A DNA stretch of 64,000 nt. Origin: Nostoc mirabile CHAB5784 (lineage in GTDB: Bacteria; Cyanobacteriota; Cyanobacteriia; Cyanobacteriales; Nostocaceae). The stretch is from contig NZ_JAIVFS010000032.1 in assembly GCF_020829645.1 (NCBI RefSeq), positions 24,854 through 88,853 on the forward strand. The letters are read 5' to 3'. Below the pieces are notes generated by a model. It did not search any database. It worked only from the letters and a program-made list of their open reading frames with translations, and was not told the DNA's origin. Both the position numbers and the translations under genes were made by a program. Position 1 is the first letter of the stretch; the number at the start of each line of letters is the position of its first letter. Shown in pieces: positions 1 through 8,389 of this stretch.

Positions 1-10
1 CCATAATAAA

Positions 11-83
11 AGAACCCCACCCCGCCAAAGCTGTGCTTTGTCTCCCCTCCCCGCTTGCGGGGAGGGGTTGGGGTGGGGTTCTT
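11..83. repeat. G+C-rich interspersed palindrome
   Basis: An imperfect palindrome whose arms read AGAACCCCACCCC and GGGGTGGGGTTCTT around a GGGGAGGGG hairpin. It lies just downstream of the devB-like gene, so it may act as a transcript end. Related copies occur near 12205, 17108-17343 and, in shorter form, 26925. Confidence 0.8.
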
Positions 84-169
84 CGGGTTTAATAAGTAAT
101 CAAGCGGACATAATATTATTTCGACTACGCTCAGTACAAGTCGCTCAGTACAAGTGCCCAATGCCCCAT

Positions 170-1369
170 TCATAATTCAATTACTGCCTTAACTTGCATA
201 TTGGTTAAGGTGGCGGCTTTTCGGCTGGAGGCTTCATCTAGTCGGATATGGACTTCCACTACTCTGTTATCGATATTGTTAGCAGGATCTGTGTTAATGA
301 CATTCTGCCGCCGCACTTGTAAGCCTTTGCGATCTACGATTCCCTGCAATTCAATTGAGAGGGAATCACCAAATACTCGCACTTGCTGCGCTGAACGCAC
401 TTTGTCAATATCGCTTTCGTAAACTTCGGCTATGACATACATCTGGTTGGTTTGTCCGATATCAGCAATGCCATCATTTGATATTAATTCGCCAGGATGG
501 GTATGGATCTCAAATACCTGTCCATTTTGAGGCGATCGCACCTCGACCTGTTTTAAATTTACTTTTGCCAGATTCATGGCTGCTATGGCACGATTGACTT
601 CTGCTTGGGCAGCTTTTATATCCACTCCGGGGACTTTGGCGATTTCATCGAGTGTTGCTGTGGCTTCTTTAATCTTTTGCTGGCTAGTTGATTGAGTCCG
701 ATTTAACTGTGCTTGTGCTTCTTGCAGGCTTTTTTGAGCGGTTTCCAAATTTAAACGCTTATTATCTCGTTGGGAGGCAGAAATTGCGCCTTGTTGATAT
801 AGCTGCTGATAGCGTTCGTCTTCTGTTTGGGCGTTACGCACTTCGGCTTGGAATCGCTCAATTGTCGCTACTTGGGCATTAATATCACCTTGGCGTTCTG
901 CTTCTAAGCGAGCGATCGCAGCTTTTTGGGCGGCAATTTCACCAGGTTTAGCACCTGCTTGGGTGCGGTTTAGGTTTGCCTGGGCTACTTTTACTTGTTC
1001 CTGTGCCTGTTCTAATTCTGCTTGCAAGCGATCGCGGCTGTTCAATATCGCAATCACCTGTCCTGCTTTTACCCTATCCCCCTCTTTCACTAACAACTTT
1101 TCTACCCGACTTCCTTCGGCAGACACCGCAGCAGAGAGTTTAATTACCTTTCCCTGTGGTTCAATCCACCCTAAAGCTGTTACCGTTTTTAACTGTGGCA
1201 ATTGTGTTGCTGGCACTTGTGCTTCTGAATTTGCATAATTTTGCCAGTTTTTTAGTATATAAAAACTTATTCCGCCAATTGATAAAAATGCAATTATACC
1301 TATACCAACGGATAGACGCAGAAGAGACTTAGGGAACGTTCTGTACCCTAGCTTTGAGTTTCGCACCAT
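170..1369 (-). CDS. devB: DevB-like membrane fusion protein (HlyD family) of an ABC exporter
   Basis: Predicted periplasmic adaptor linking an inner-membrane ABC exporter to an outer-membrane channel. A single N-terminal membrane helix lies at about residues 17-40. A first lipoyl half follows around 85-110 (VKEGDRVKAGQVIAIL). A long Ala/Gln/Glu-rich coiled-coil hairpin spans about 112-250, and the second lipoyl half is near 278-297 (VRSPQNGQVFEIHTHPGEL). The length (399 aa) and the invariant-looking GWIEPQGKVI segment fit the DevB subgroup, which in heterocystous cyanobacteria works with DevC and DevA in glycolipid export. The partner genes would lie at lower coordinates, but only 169 bases are visible there and they hold a palindrome. 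Role in heterocysts is therefore inference; several DevB paralogues normally coexist in such genomes. Confidence 0.85.
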   Translation of the reverse strand: MVRNSKLGYRTFPKSLLRLSVGIGIIAFLSIGGISFYILKNWQNYANSEAQVPATQLPQLKTVTALGWIEPQGKVIKLSAAVSAEGSRVEKLLVKEGDRVKAGQVIAILNSRDRLQAELEQAQEQVKVAQANLNRTQAGAKPGEIAAQKAAIARLEAERQGDINAQVATIERFQAEVRNAQTEDERYQQLYQQGAISASQRDNKRLNLETAQKSLQEAQAQLNRTQSTSQQKIKEATATLDEIAKVPGVDIKAAQAEVNRAIAAMNLAKVNLKQVEVRSPQNGQVFEIHTHPGELISNDGIADIGQTNQMYVIAEVYESDIDKVRSAQQVRVFGDSLSIELQGIVDRKGLQVRRQNVINTDPANNIDNRVVEVHIRLDEASSRKAATLTNMQVKAVIEL

Positions 1370-1650
1370 AGATTACCTCTTAACTAGTGGCGCAGAAAAA
1401 ATTAAATACTTATTGTTAATCGTTCGATTCCAAGTTCATTAGAAATGGTAATTGTTGATAATTTACCAACCTACTGCTATTTAGCTGGATAGGATAACAA
1501 CAAGCCATATCAAATCCGCTAGCATCTGAATGATTAAAAACCGCAGAGACGCTGAGGGCGCAGAGAAAGAGGAAAGAGGAGTAATATCAAGTTCGGGTGG
1601 TTACTTATAATAAAATCTATCAATGTAGGTTGGGTTGTACCAAGATCCCT

Positions 1651-1741
1651 CTAGTACCGCAAGGCGGAAGTCACGCATAATTGTATTCCAAGCTTTTGCG
1701 CCATTTGAAATGCTATGTTTATTTACGCCGTGCTGTACTAG
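1651..1741. mobile_element. MITE-like element, CTAGTAC family, copy A
   Basis: A 91 bp element ending in imperfect inverted repeats CTAGTACCGC and GCTGTACTAG. Its interior (AAGGCGGAAGTCACGCAT and GCGCCATTTGAAATG) recurs in a 126 bp copy at 38999-39124. It has no coding capacity. Confidence 0.7.
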
Positions 1742-1857
1742 AGGTACGGCAGTGAAACCCAACATAAACAAGGATAAAATGTAGAGTTTAGTTCCTCAAA
1801 CCCTACTACATATAGGAATCATATTTGATTTCTGAAAAAATCTCGGTAGTCTTGTAA

Positions 1858-1997
1858 TGGACTGTCTAGGCTAAAATGTTGCAAAAAAATTGTAGGTTGG
1901 GTGGAGGCTAAGCCATTGCCTACATCCTGATATATGTTGGGTTGCGCTCCGCTCCACCCAACCTACGTCTAATGCACTATTTTGCGTAGACAGTCCA
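1858..1997. mobile_element. MITE-like element with TGGACTGTCTA termini
   Basis: A 140 bp segment with perfect 11 bp terminal inverted repeats, TGGACTGTCTA and TAGACAGTCCA. The similarity continues inward with two mismatches. Inside lies an inverted pair of GTAGGTTGGGT motifs (1892-1966). No clear target duplication flanks it. Confidence 0.65.
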
Positions 1998-2482
1998 CTA
2001 CGTGCATTTCAAAAATCAAATACTAGTCCTATATATTATAAGTGTTTAACCGAATCTGATATAATTCCAATACAAAAGGGTTTGATATCACTCTCCAGTA
2101 TTAAAAGATTTATGTTTCTGACGAATTACTTTAGTTTTTTTAAAGTACTCAGGTATAGTAAACGTTTTCAAGTTTGTGGTTTGTAACAGCGCCAACAATT
2201 AGAGGCAAATTCAGTCAAAACAAATATTTTTGTCATGAAAGCCAAATAAATTATAATTCCTAAGAAATATCTTTCAATTTGATATTTATATAATTTTTAG
2301 TGATATATTTTCCTCCTAAAAGTTATTTTTGTGAATGGTATTTTAAACTAGCCAATCCCTTAGCTAGAAATAACCTCACTGCGCGATCGCAACTGTGTTG
2401 ATAACCTCTTGGCATTTCATAATTGTTATAAGCCCGGGTAATTAGTTATGATTCCCACAGTCATTGTACCCCACCCCCAGCC

Positions 2483-2592
2483 CAGGGCTATTTCATTCTC
2501 CGAAAAGCCCGCCTCAGAATGAATTCATCTCTCTTATAGCGAAAGTCATCTAAAGATGACTGAGAAAAGGTTCTAGTCCGTTTTAACGGACT
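2483..2592. repeat. MITE fragment plus short palindromes
   Basis: Starts with AGGGCTATTTCATTC, nearly the same as the terminus of the element at 49421-49553, but no matching second terminus is seen. Then come two perfect-armed palindromes, AGTCATCT/AGATGACT (2544-2561) and AGTCCGTT/AACGGACT (2575-2592). Confidence 0.5.
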
Positions 2593-2654
2593 TTAGCTAA
2601 AAGCCAAAGAACTTTAGTTCTGGGCGGTTTATGTATAGAATGAAATGTCTATAC

Positions 2655-2677
2655 AAAAAAACCCGCCTGCGCGGGTT
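2655..2677 (-). terminator. Rho-independent terminator of the pentapeptide gene
   Basis: Read on the minus strand, a 7 bp stem AACCCGC/GCGGGTT with a GCAG loop is followed by a run of T. It lies about 20 bp past the stop codon of the minus-strand gene at 2699-3937. Confidence 0.8.
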
Positions 2678-2698
2678 GACTGAAACTTTAGCTTTTTG

Positions 2699-3937
2699 TT
2701 ACTTCCAGTGTTTGGGTATTTTCAAATTTTCTGGTAGCATTGTTGTGCGATCGCCAATTGCCTGTTCAATCTGTTGTAATTTAAGGTTTTCACATCCGCT
2801 CAAGTTTGCTCTAGAGAGGTTAGCTTCGTGGAAGTTAGCATCTTGCAAGTTGGCTGTACTGAGTAACACAGCTTCTAAGTTGGCTCCAGCAAGTTTTGCG
2901 TTTTGCAAGTTGCTACCAATCAGGTTTGCATCTTGAAGGTTGCTATCCTCAAAGTTTACTCCTTCCAAGTTGGCATCACAAAGGACTGCTCCTTCTAAGT
3001 TAGCACCACAAAGGATTGCTCCTTCTAATTTTGCATCACAAAGGATTGCCCCTTCCAAGTTGGCATCGTAAAGGATTGCCTTTGAGAGGTTCGCTTTTCT
3101 GAGGACTACGCCTTGAAGATTGGCTTCTGGGAGCATTGCTTTTTGTAGATTGGCTTCATACAAGATTGATCCACAAAGATAGGTTATTGATAAGTCTGCC
3201 TCTGAGAGATTTGCTCGTGTAAAATTGACCCATTGTAAGTTAGATCCTACGAGGATTGCCCTAGAGAGGTTAGCTTCGGTTAAGTCTGCATTACTGAGGT
3301 CTGTATTGCGTAAATCTAGTTTCTGATTTACCGGATCTTTATGTGAATCGCGTCGTCCAATGACAGTCAAGGCTGTTTGAATATCTGTAGGAAGTTTTGA
3401 TGAGTTCTGTGACTCGTCCTCATATTTCTGATTTACTGGGGCATTCTCGCGGATAAACGCAGCGAGAATTTCCATAATTGTCCAATGGTCTTTGTGAGAA
3501 TCCTTGGCAATTCGCTCTAAAGCATAAATTGCGGCAAACCGCGTTTCAATCTTTTCATTTCCCAACTGTTCAATTGCTTTAGAAAAACGTTCTGGAACAA
3601 CTTCTTCTAGAGTTTCTTGGGTGTTCTTAATGTCAGTTACCATGTTGTTGTCCCATAATGTCTTACAAAGGAGTTTGGTTAATACACTCTGATTTTGACT
3701 AAAAGAGAGTCTGGAAGTATAGTAAGCATTAATTATTAATGCTAATCCTCCAATGATTATGGCAACAGTTGTTAATGCTTGATTAATATATTCTATTTTT
3801 TGTTGATTTGAAAATCCTGCAAGGGTTTCAAATAATGAAAAAATTAGAGTTAATGTGAAAATAAATATAATTGAGATAAATACTAATAAAGTCGTGAGTC
3901 CATTTGTCTTTATGAGAGACATGTCATAAGTCTTCAT
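2699..3937 (-). CDS. Membrane-anchored pentapeptide-repeat protein
   Basis: 412 aa in three parts. Two hydrophobic segments come first (about 13-38 and 50-68, the second containing QALTTVAIIIGGLALIINAYY-like residues). A helical conserved region follows (about 115-205) with AIEQLGNEKIETRFAAIYAL, then W-TIMEILAAFIRENAP and DIQTALTVIGRR. Last is a run of A(D/N)LxxA pentapeptides to about residue 385, expected to fold as a right-handed quadrilateral beta-helix. The same three-part plan recurs at 12892-14367 and, without the first membrane segment, at 14901-15644, so these are paralogues. No enzymatic motif is visible and the function is unknown; the layout suggests a membrane-tethered protein-protein interaction scaffold. 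Confidence 0.9.
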   Translation of the reverse strand: MKTYDMSLIKTNGLTTLLVFISIIFIFTLTLIFSLFETLAGFSNQQKIEYINQALTTVAIIIGGLALIINAYYTSRLSFSQNQSVLTKLLCKTLWDNNMVTDIKNTQETLEEVVPERFSKAIEQLGNEKIETRFAAIYALERIAKDSHKDHWTIMEILAAFIRENAPVNQKYEDESQNSSKLPTDIQTALTVIGRRDSHKDPVNQKLDLRNTDLSNADLTEANLSRAILVGSNLQWVNFTRANLSEADLSITYLCGSILYEANLQKAMLPEANLQGVVLRKANLSKAILYDANLEGAILCDAKLEGAILCGANLEGAVLCDANLEGVNFEDSNLQDANLIGSNLQNAKLAGANLEAVLLSTANLQDANFHEANLSRANLSGCENLKLQQIEQAIGDRTTMLPENLKIPKHWK

Positions 3938-4223
3938 ATCTGACCCCTTACGTAAATAAATTTAGGTTGATTTTAAGAGGATATGCAAGGTTATGATAGA
4001 GTACAAACACGTAACTACTTGACAGATCCTTAAATCTACTTCATAGAAATTATCTATAGAATCTTTGATAAGTTATTTTTCAAACATCCTCTGAACTGCG
4101 TTGGATAGCATCTGTGAGAGGTTAAGAAAAAGTACATTTTGTCACTGTGCTTGACCCACAAGTTTTATCTCCCTACGTTGTCGCTGACTTATACCGCAGA
4201 CGATGGAGAATTGAAGAGGCTTT

Positions 4224-5042
4224 TCACATGGGTGCTTTGCGGGCAACATGAACAGCAGAAAGAAACGAGAGTTGTACGCTATCTCCAAATTTTTCTAGCT
4301 TCTGGCGCAATCCTGCAAAGAGTAACTCTTTCGTTTGTGGTTCCAGTCTCCTAAAGGTACTCAAAAGCTTGAGGTAATCATCAATGCTATAGGTGACTTC
4401 ACACGCAGTTTGCTCAACGACCAACTCTTTGAAACAATTGGAGTCTAAAATCTCTTGTCCAAACCCCCTCAAAACCTCCGCTTGAACTTCTGCACCGTCA
4501 TATCGGGCAAATGAGGGAGCATAAGCTTGATACACTTCCTCTAGAACTTGGTAAACTTCGTATTTCGGTTCTGGGGTAAGATTCCATAGCAGGATAAGAA
4601 AACCGTTATCGCACATTGCCGCTGCTGCCTTGGTATATCTAATCTCTGGCGGTATCCAGTGAAAGGCATTGGCTCCTAGAACGGCATTGAACTGTTTTGC
4701 TTCTAGTTCCCACTCCTCAAATGAAGTATTGCAAATTGTAACTTTTGGATATCGATCGCAGTTGTGTTGTACCAAATGACAAAAATCCTGGTTTGGCTCA
4801 ATACACGTCATTGAAAAACCAAATTGAGCAAAAGCCACCGTCGCATTTCCTGGGCCACAACCAACCTCAAGAATCGATGCATCTGAGTCAAGTTGGGCTA
4901 AAGCCACAGACCGATCAATTAGTTTATGTGGATAGTGCGGTCTTGCATTATAATAAACATCAGCAACCGGAGAATACCAATTCCTTCGCTGTTCTAAATC
5001 CATAGAAGCTCTGGCATTTATTTCTTGTCTGAAGTCTTGCAT
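4224..5042 (-). CDS. Class I SAM-dependent methyltransferase
   Basis: 272 aa with a Rossmann-type methyltransferase core. Motif I is ILEVGCGPGNATVAF at about residues 58-72, followed by an acidic strand end (CIEPNQDF) expected to bind the SAM ribose. A segment GANAFHWIPPEIRY near 140-153 is typical of the methyltransferase-11/25 group. The N-terminus (RRNWYSPVADVYYNARPHYP) resembles the ubiquinone/trans-aconitate methyltransferase-like family common in cyanobacteria. The substrate cannot be told from sequence. It is a single gene with 280 bp of non-coding DNA upstream of the neighbouring pentapeptide gene and a repeat field on its other side. Confidence 0.85.
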   Translation of the reverse strand: MQDFRQEINARASMDLEQRRNWYSPVADVYYNARPHYPHKLIDRSVALAQLDSDASILEVGCGPGNATVAFAQFGFSMTCIEPNQDFCHLVQHNCDRYPKVTICNTSFEEWELEAKQFNAVLGANAFHWIPPEIRYTKAAAAMCDNGFLILLWNLTPEPKYEVYQVLEEVYQAYAPSFARYDGAEVQAEVLRGFGQEILDSNCFKELVVEQTACEVTYSIDDYLKLLSTFRRLEPQTKELLFAGLRQKLEKFGDSVQLSFLSAVHVARKAPM

Positions 5043-5948
5043 AAGCTAGGGCGTGTCAACATAATTCGTAATTGATAATTCGTAATTCGTAATTCAAGCC
5101 CACGACTGAAGTCGCTTGCTCTGAATAAGGAATGAATTTATTGATTCCATTAATAAATTAAGTTGCTCTGTATCCTTAATGAATTAATTATCGAACAGAA
5201 TTCAGGAGTCAGAATTCAGCATGAATTCTGACCGAAAAAGCGGATGAATAACCGGCGTTTTTGCACCCCCACCAAATTGAAAATTTGGTGGTCAACAAGA
5301 AAGTCGCGGGTTTGAATCCCCGACTGATAGCGAAGCGTTAGCGAGTCATCGAGCGTCTTGATTCTGACTCCTGAATTCTGACTTCTGAATTCTTCTTCAA
5401 TAATTTCTCCTTAATGAATTCAAAATTTCCGAATTACGTTAGCGACGTGCAAAGCGATAGCGTAGCGTTAGCGATAGCGTAGCGTTAGCGTTAGCGATAG
5501 CGTAGCGTTAGCGATAGCGTAGCGTTAGCGATAGCGTAGCGTTAGCGATAGCGTAGCGTTAGCGATAGCGTAGCGTTAGCGAGGAACGAGCGTCGGAACG
5601 AGCGTCGGAACGAGCGTCGGAACGAGCGTCGGAACGAGCGTCGGAACGAGCGTCATTACGAATTAGTAATTATTTGGTCAGCTTTGATCGTCCAATTTCA
5701 TTTTAGAACCAGCAAAGGATCTGTCAAAATTTTTATTAAGGTTATTTTGAGTATTTTAAGTGATTGACAAAAGGCACTTTATCTTAAAATGTCACGAATG
5801 CGGTGGATAGTGGTAGAGACATAACATGGTTGTGCCTGAAGCGAAGCTATGCCACGCAATTGAAACGCTTGTATTGGCTCTGAAGCATAGTTTAAAATTT
5901 TTAAGATTAATCAGGTTCATCTAATTAAGGAAGGTTGATCGCAAACAC
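5043..5948. other. Intergenic repeat field
   Basis: About 0.9 kb without a gene. It contains heptamer-type AATTCGT repeats (about 5065-5096), a small ACCAAATT/AATTTGGT hairpin near 5270-5290, direct variants of GAATTCTGACTCCTGA, and the tandem array at 5454-5654. The last 250 bases before the kinase operon show nothing recognisable. Confidence 0.7.
5454..5654. repeat. Adjoining 17-bp and 12-bp tandem arrays
   Basis: A run of the 17 bp unit GCGATAGCGTAGCGTTA (with one irregular step), repeated about seven times. It passes directly into six copies of the 12 bp unit GGAACGAGCGTC. A shorter, more degenerate version with the same two motifs in the same order occurs at 47250-47342. Confidence 0.9.
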
Positions 5949-7913
5949 CTAAGTAGATTGGACTAGATTAGAAATCGCCGTGAGCAATTCCTCTGGTGCT
6001 ACAGGTTTAACGATGTAGTGTTGAAAGCCTGCTTTTAGCGCTTGCTGCTGATTGATTTCGCCTGCATAAGCAGTTAGAGCGATCGCTGGAATCTGTTTTT
6101 CCCCTATTTCTGCTTCTAGCTCACGCACCTGTTTTATCAGCATATAGCCGTTCATCTCTGGCATCCCAATATCGCTGAGTAAGATATCTGGCTTTGACTG
6201 TGTTAGCGCTTGTAATGCTTCATCTCCTGATGCTACTGTGGTGACGATCGCTCCAAACTGTTCCAGCACAAAGCTGAAAAAGTCGCGGGTATCAGCATTG
6301 TCATCTACAATCAGAACTTGTAAACCCATCAGGGGAGAAGAGGCAAAAGCGGCTGTTGAGGAATCAGCATTCGTGTCATCCTTCATTGTTGCACTTTCCT
6401 TGAGCAGAGGTAATCTAACTGTAAAGATAGCTCCTTTGTCCTCGCCAAGACTTTCAGCCCAAATCGTTCCACCGTGCATTTCGACCAAGTGACGAGCGAT
6501 CGCTAAACCTAACCCTAGCCCACCAAACTTTCTAGTTGTTGTACCATCACCTTGACGGAAATAGTCAAACACATGAGGTAGAAAATCAGGATCAATACCT
6601 TTGCCTGTATCGCTGACAGTAATCTGCACTTGAGCATCGATGCACTCCAATCGCACATTTACTTTTCCCCCAGTCGCTGTAAACTTGACGGCATTTGATA
6701 ACAGGTTCCAGAAGACTTGCTGTAAACGGGCTGAATCACCCAAAACTTTCCCCTGCGGATCAAGCGCCATCTCAATCTGAATCGTTTTTGCCTCTGCTGC
6801 TAAACGCACTGTTTCCATTGCGCCTTCAATGGTGAATGCCAGATTGACTGGCATCATGTTGAGATTGAGTTTGCCTTGGAGGATGCGAGAAACATCCAGC
6901 AAGTCTTCAATTAGTTGAGCTTGTAATTTGGCATTGCGTTCAATGGTTTCAAGGGCTTTTTTAAGTGATATCTCATCAAATTTACGGCTCTGCAACAGTT
7001 TTGCCCACCCGATAATCGGATTCAGGGGCGATCGCAATTCATGGGAAAGTACTGCTAGAAACTCATCTTTGATCCGGTTAGCAGCCTCTGCTTCCGCCCT
7101 GGCTCTTTGCTCAAGTTGCAAAAGGCGATCGCGTTCTGATTCGGTGCGCTTGCGATCGGTGATATCAGTTAGCATAGCGATCGCACCCAAGAACTCATTT
7201 TGTTCATTCAAAATCGCTCTAGCAGAAATCAGTGTCCAAATGTACGAACCATCCTTGCAGCGCAATCGACCTTCTTTTAGATCGCTCCCTTGTCGCTTCA
7301 GCCACTCCAGTTTCTCTTCGGCTGTTATTCCATCAGCCCGATCCATAAAATCAAACATGGAACGACCAAGCATTTCTTGAGCCGGATAGCCTAACATTTC
7401 ACAGAAGCGTTGATTTACAAACTCTGTTCGTGATTGAGAGTCAATCATCCAGATTCCCTCATAAGAGGTATCAACAATTCGGCGATACTTGGCTTCACTC
7501 TTCTGTAACGACTCTTGTGCTTGCTGGCGCTCACGCCGATCCTTGGCTTCCCGCAATGCCCTTTGCACTGAGGGAACTAACCGCCCTAATCGTTGCTTTA
7601 ATACATAATCGGTTGCACCATTCTTCAAGGCTTCGATCGCTAATTCTTCACCAAGCGCGGCAGAAACAAAGATAAAAGGAACCTGTGGACAGTGATTTCG
7701 GGCAATTTCTAAAGCTGAAATTCCATCAAAAGATGGTAGGGCATAATCGGCAAGAATTAGATCGAAAGTCTCTGCTTCCAAAGCAGCCAAGAAATCAGCG
7801 CCAGTTTCAACTCGTATTAGTTCGCAATTAATTCCGCCTTCACTTAACATCGCTTCGGCAAGCTCTGCATCTAACAAACTATCTTCCAAAAGCAGGAAAC
7901 GGAGTATATTCAT
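5949..7913 (-). CDS. Hybrid sensor kinase (REC-PAS-HisKA-HATPase-REC)
   Basis: 654 aa. Domains in order: an N-terminal receiver (about 3-120, phospho-Asp in LILADYALPSFDG), a short coiled linker, one PAS domain (about 145-260), HisKA with the phospho-His in FLAVLSHELRSPLN (about residue 291), HATPase_c with GKGIDP and a GGLGLGLAI box, and a C-terminal receiver (about 530-650, DILLSDIGMPEMNGY). There is no membrane segment, so it is cytoplasmic. Its start codon overlaps the stop of the upstream regulator by one base (TGATG), showing translational coupling as the last gene of a three-gene phosphorelay operon. The flanking receivers suggest that it both receives phosphate from, and passes it to, the other two proteins. 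The signal is unknown. Confidence 0.92.
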   Translation of the reverse strand: MNILRFLLLEDSLLDAELAEAMLSEGGINCELIRVETGADFLAALEAETFDLILADYALPSFDGISALEIARNHCPQVPFIFVSAALGEELAIEALKNGATDYVLKQRLGRLVPSVQRALREAKDRRERQQAQESLQKSEAKYRRIVDTSYEGIWMIDSQSRTEFVNQRFCEMLGYPAQEMLGRSMFDFMDRADGITAEEKLEWLKRQGSDLKEGRLRCKDGSYIWTLISARAILNEQNEFLGAIAMLTDITDRKRTESERDRLLQLEQRARAEAEAANRIKDEFLAVLSHELRSPLNPIIGWAKLLQSRKFDEISLKKALETIERNAKLQAQLIEDLLDVSRILQGKLNLNMMPVNLAFTIEGAMETVRLAAEAKTIQIEMALDPQGKVLGDSARLQQVFWNLLSNAVKFTATGGKVNVRLECIDAQVQITVSDTGKGIDPDFLPHVFDYFRQGDGTTTRKFGGLGLGLAIARHLVEMHGGTIWAESLGEDKGAIFTVRLPLLKESATMKDDTNADSSTAAFASSPLMGLQVLIVDDNADTRDFFSFVLEQFGAIVTTVASGDEALQALTQSKPDILLSDIGMPEMNGYMLIKQVRELEAEIGEKQIPAIALTAYAGEINQQQALKAGFQHYIVKPVAPEELLTAISNLVQST

Positions 7914-8389
7914 CAGTTCCTCTCCTGTTGACGATGAGGTGCTGGAGGTAGAGCGCCAATCGGGGGCTGATTAATGACTGCCCAAAACAGTCCCACACCC
8001 TTGATAGCATCGGCAAACTCATGGTAATCAAGAGGCTTGACGACATAGGCATTAACGCCTAACTCGTAGCATCGAAGTAAGTCCGGCTCCTCACGGGAAG
8101 AAGTTAGCACTACAACTGGAATCACTCGCATTATTGGGTCAGATTTTAGTTCTGTCAGCACTTCTAATCCATCGATTTTAGGTAGTTTTAAATCGAGCAG
8201 CACCACAACCGGATGCCCTTCCATCCGCAACCGGAACAGCCCCCGGCGATAAAGATAATCTAGTGCTTCTTCTCCATCACGCAATACTACTACTTCGTTG
8301 GCGAGATGATTTTCTGATAAGGCGGCTAATATTAATTCTGCATCGTTGGCACTGTCTTCTATCAGCAGAATTCGCTTAAGTTCTTTCAT
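7913..8389 (-). CDS. Single-domain response regulator (CheY/Rcp1-like)
   Basis: 158 aa consisting of one receiver domain and a short Pro/Gln-rich tail. Acidic residues sit at 11-12 (LLIEDSANDAEL), the phospho-accepting Asp is about residue 66 (VVLLDLKLPKIDG), followed by a conserved Thr/Ser (VVVLTSSREE) and Lys (VVKPLDY). There is no output domain, so it probably acts by shuttling phosphate or binding a partner. The longer loop after helix 2 (DYLYRRGLF) is typical of Rcp1-type regulators paired with phytochrome-like kinases in cyanobacteria. Its ATG overlaps the kinase stop codon (ATGA) and is preceded by AAGGAGGGCG, a strong ribosome binding site. Confidence 0.93.
   Translation of the reverse strand: MKELKRILLIEDSANDAELILAALSENHLANEVVVLRDGEEALDYLYRRGLFRLRMEGHPVVVLLDLKLPKIDGLEVLTELKSDPIMRVIPVVVLTSSREEPDLLRCYELGVNAYVVKPLDYHEFADAIKGVGLFWAVINQPPIGALPPAPHRQQERN

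Larger units (their letters stand above)
1370..2698. other. Intergenic repeat field, no gene seen
   Basis: About 1.3 kb without a convincing gene. It holds a dispersed CGCAGAG-type repeat near 1541-1575, two MITE-like elements (1651-1741, 1858-1997), a fragment of a third element near 2483, short palindromes at 2544-2561 and 2575-2592, and a terminator at 2655-2677. The rest is A+T rich and shows nothing recognisable. Confidence 0.7.

Noticed and set aside
4139..4354. 71-codon plus-strand frame overlapping the methyltransferase gene
   Set aside because: Shadow of the minus-strand methyltransferase C-terminus.
5300..5345. GGGTTTGAATCCCCGAC, similar to a tRNA T-arm
   Set aside because: No acceptor, D- or anticodon arm can be built around it, and it lies in a dispersed repeat.
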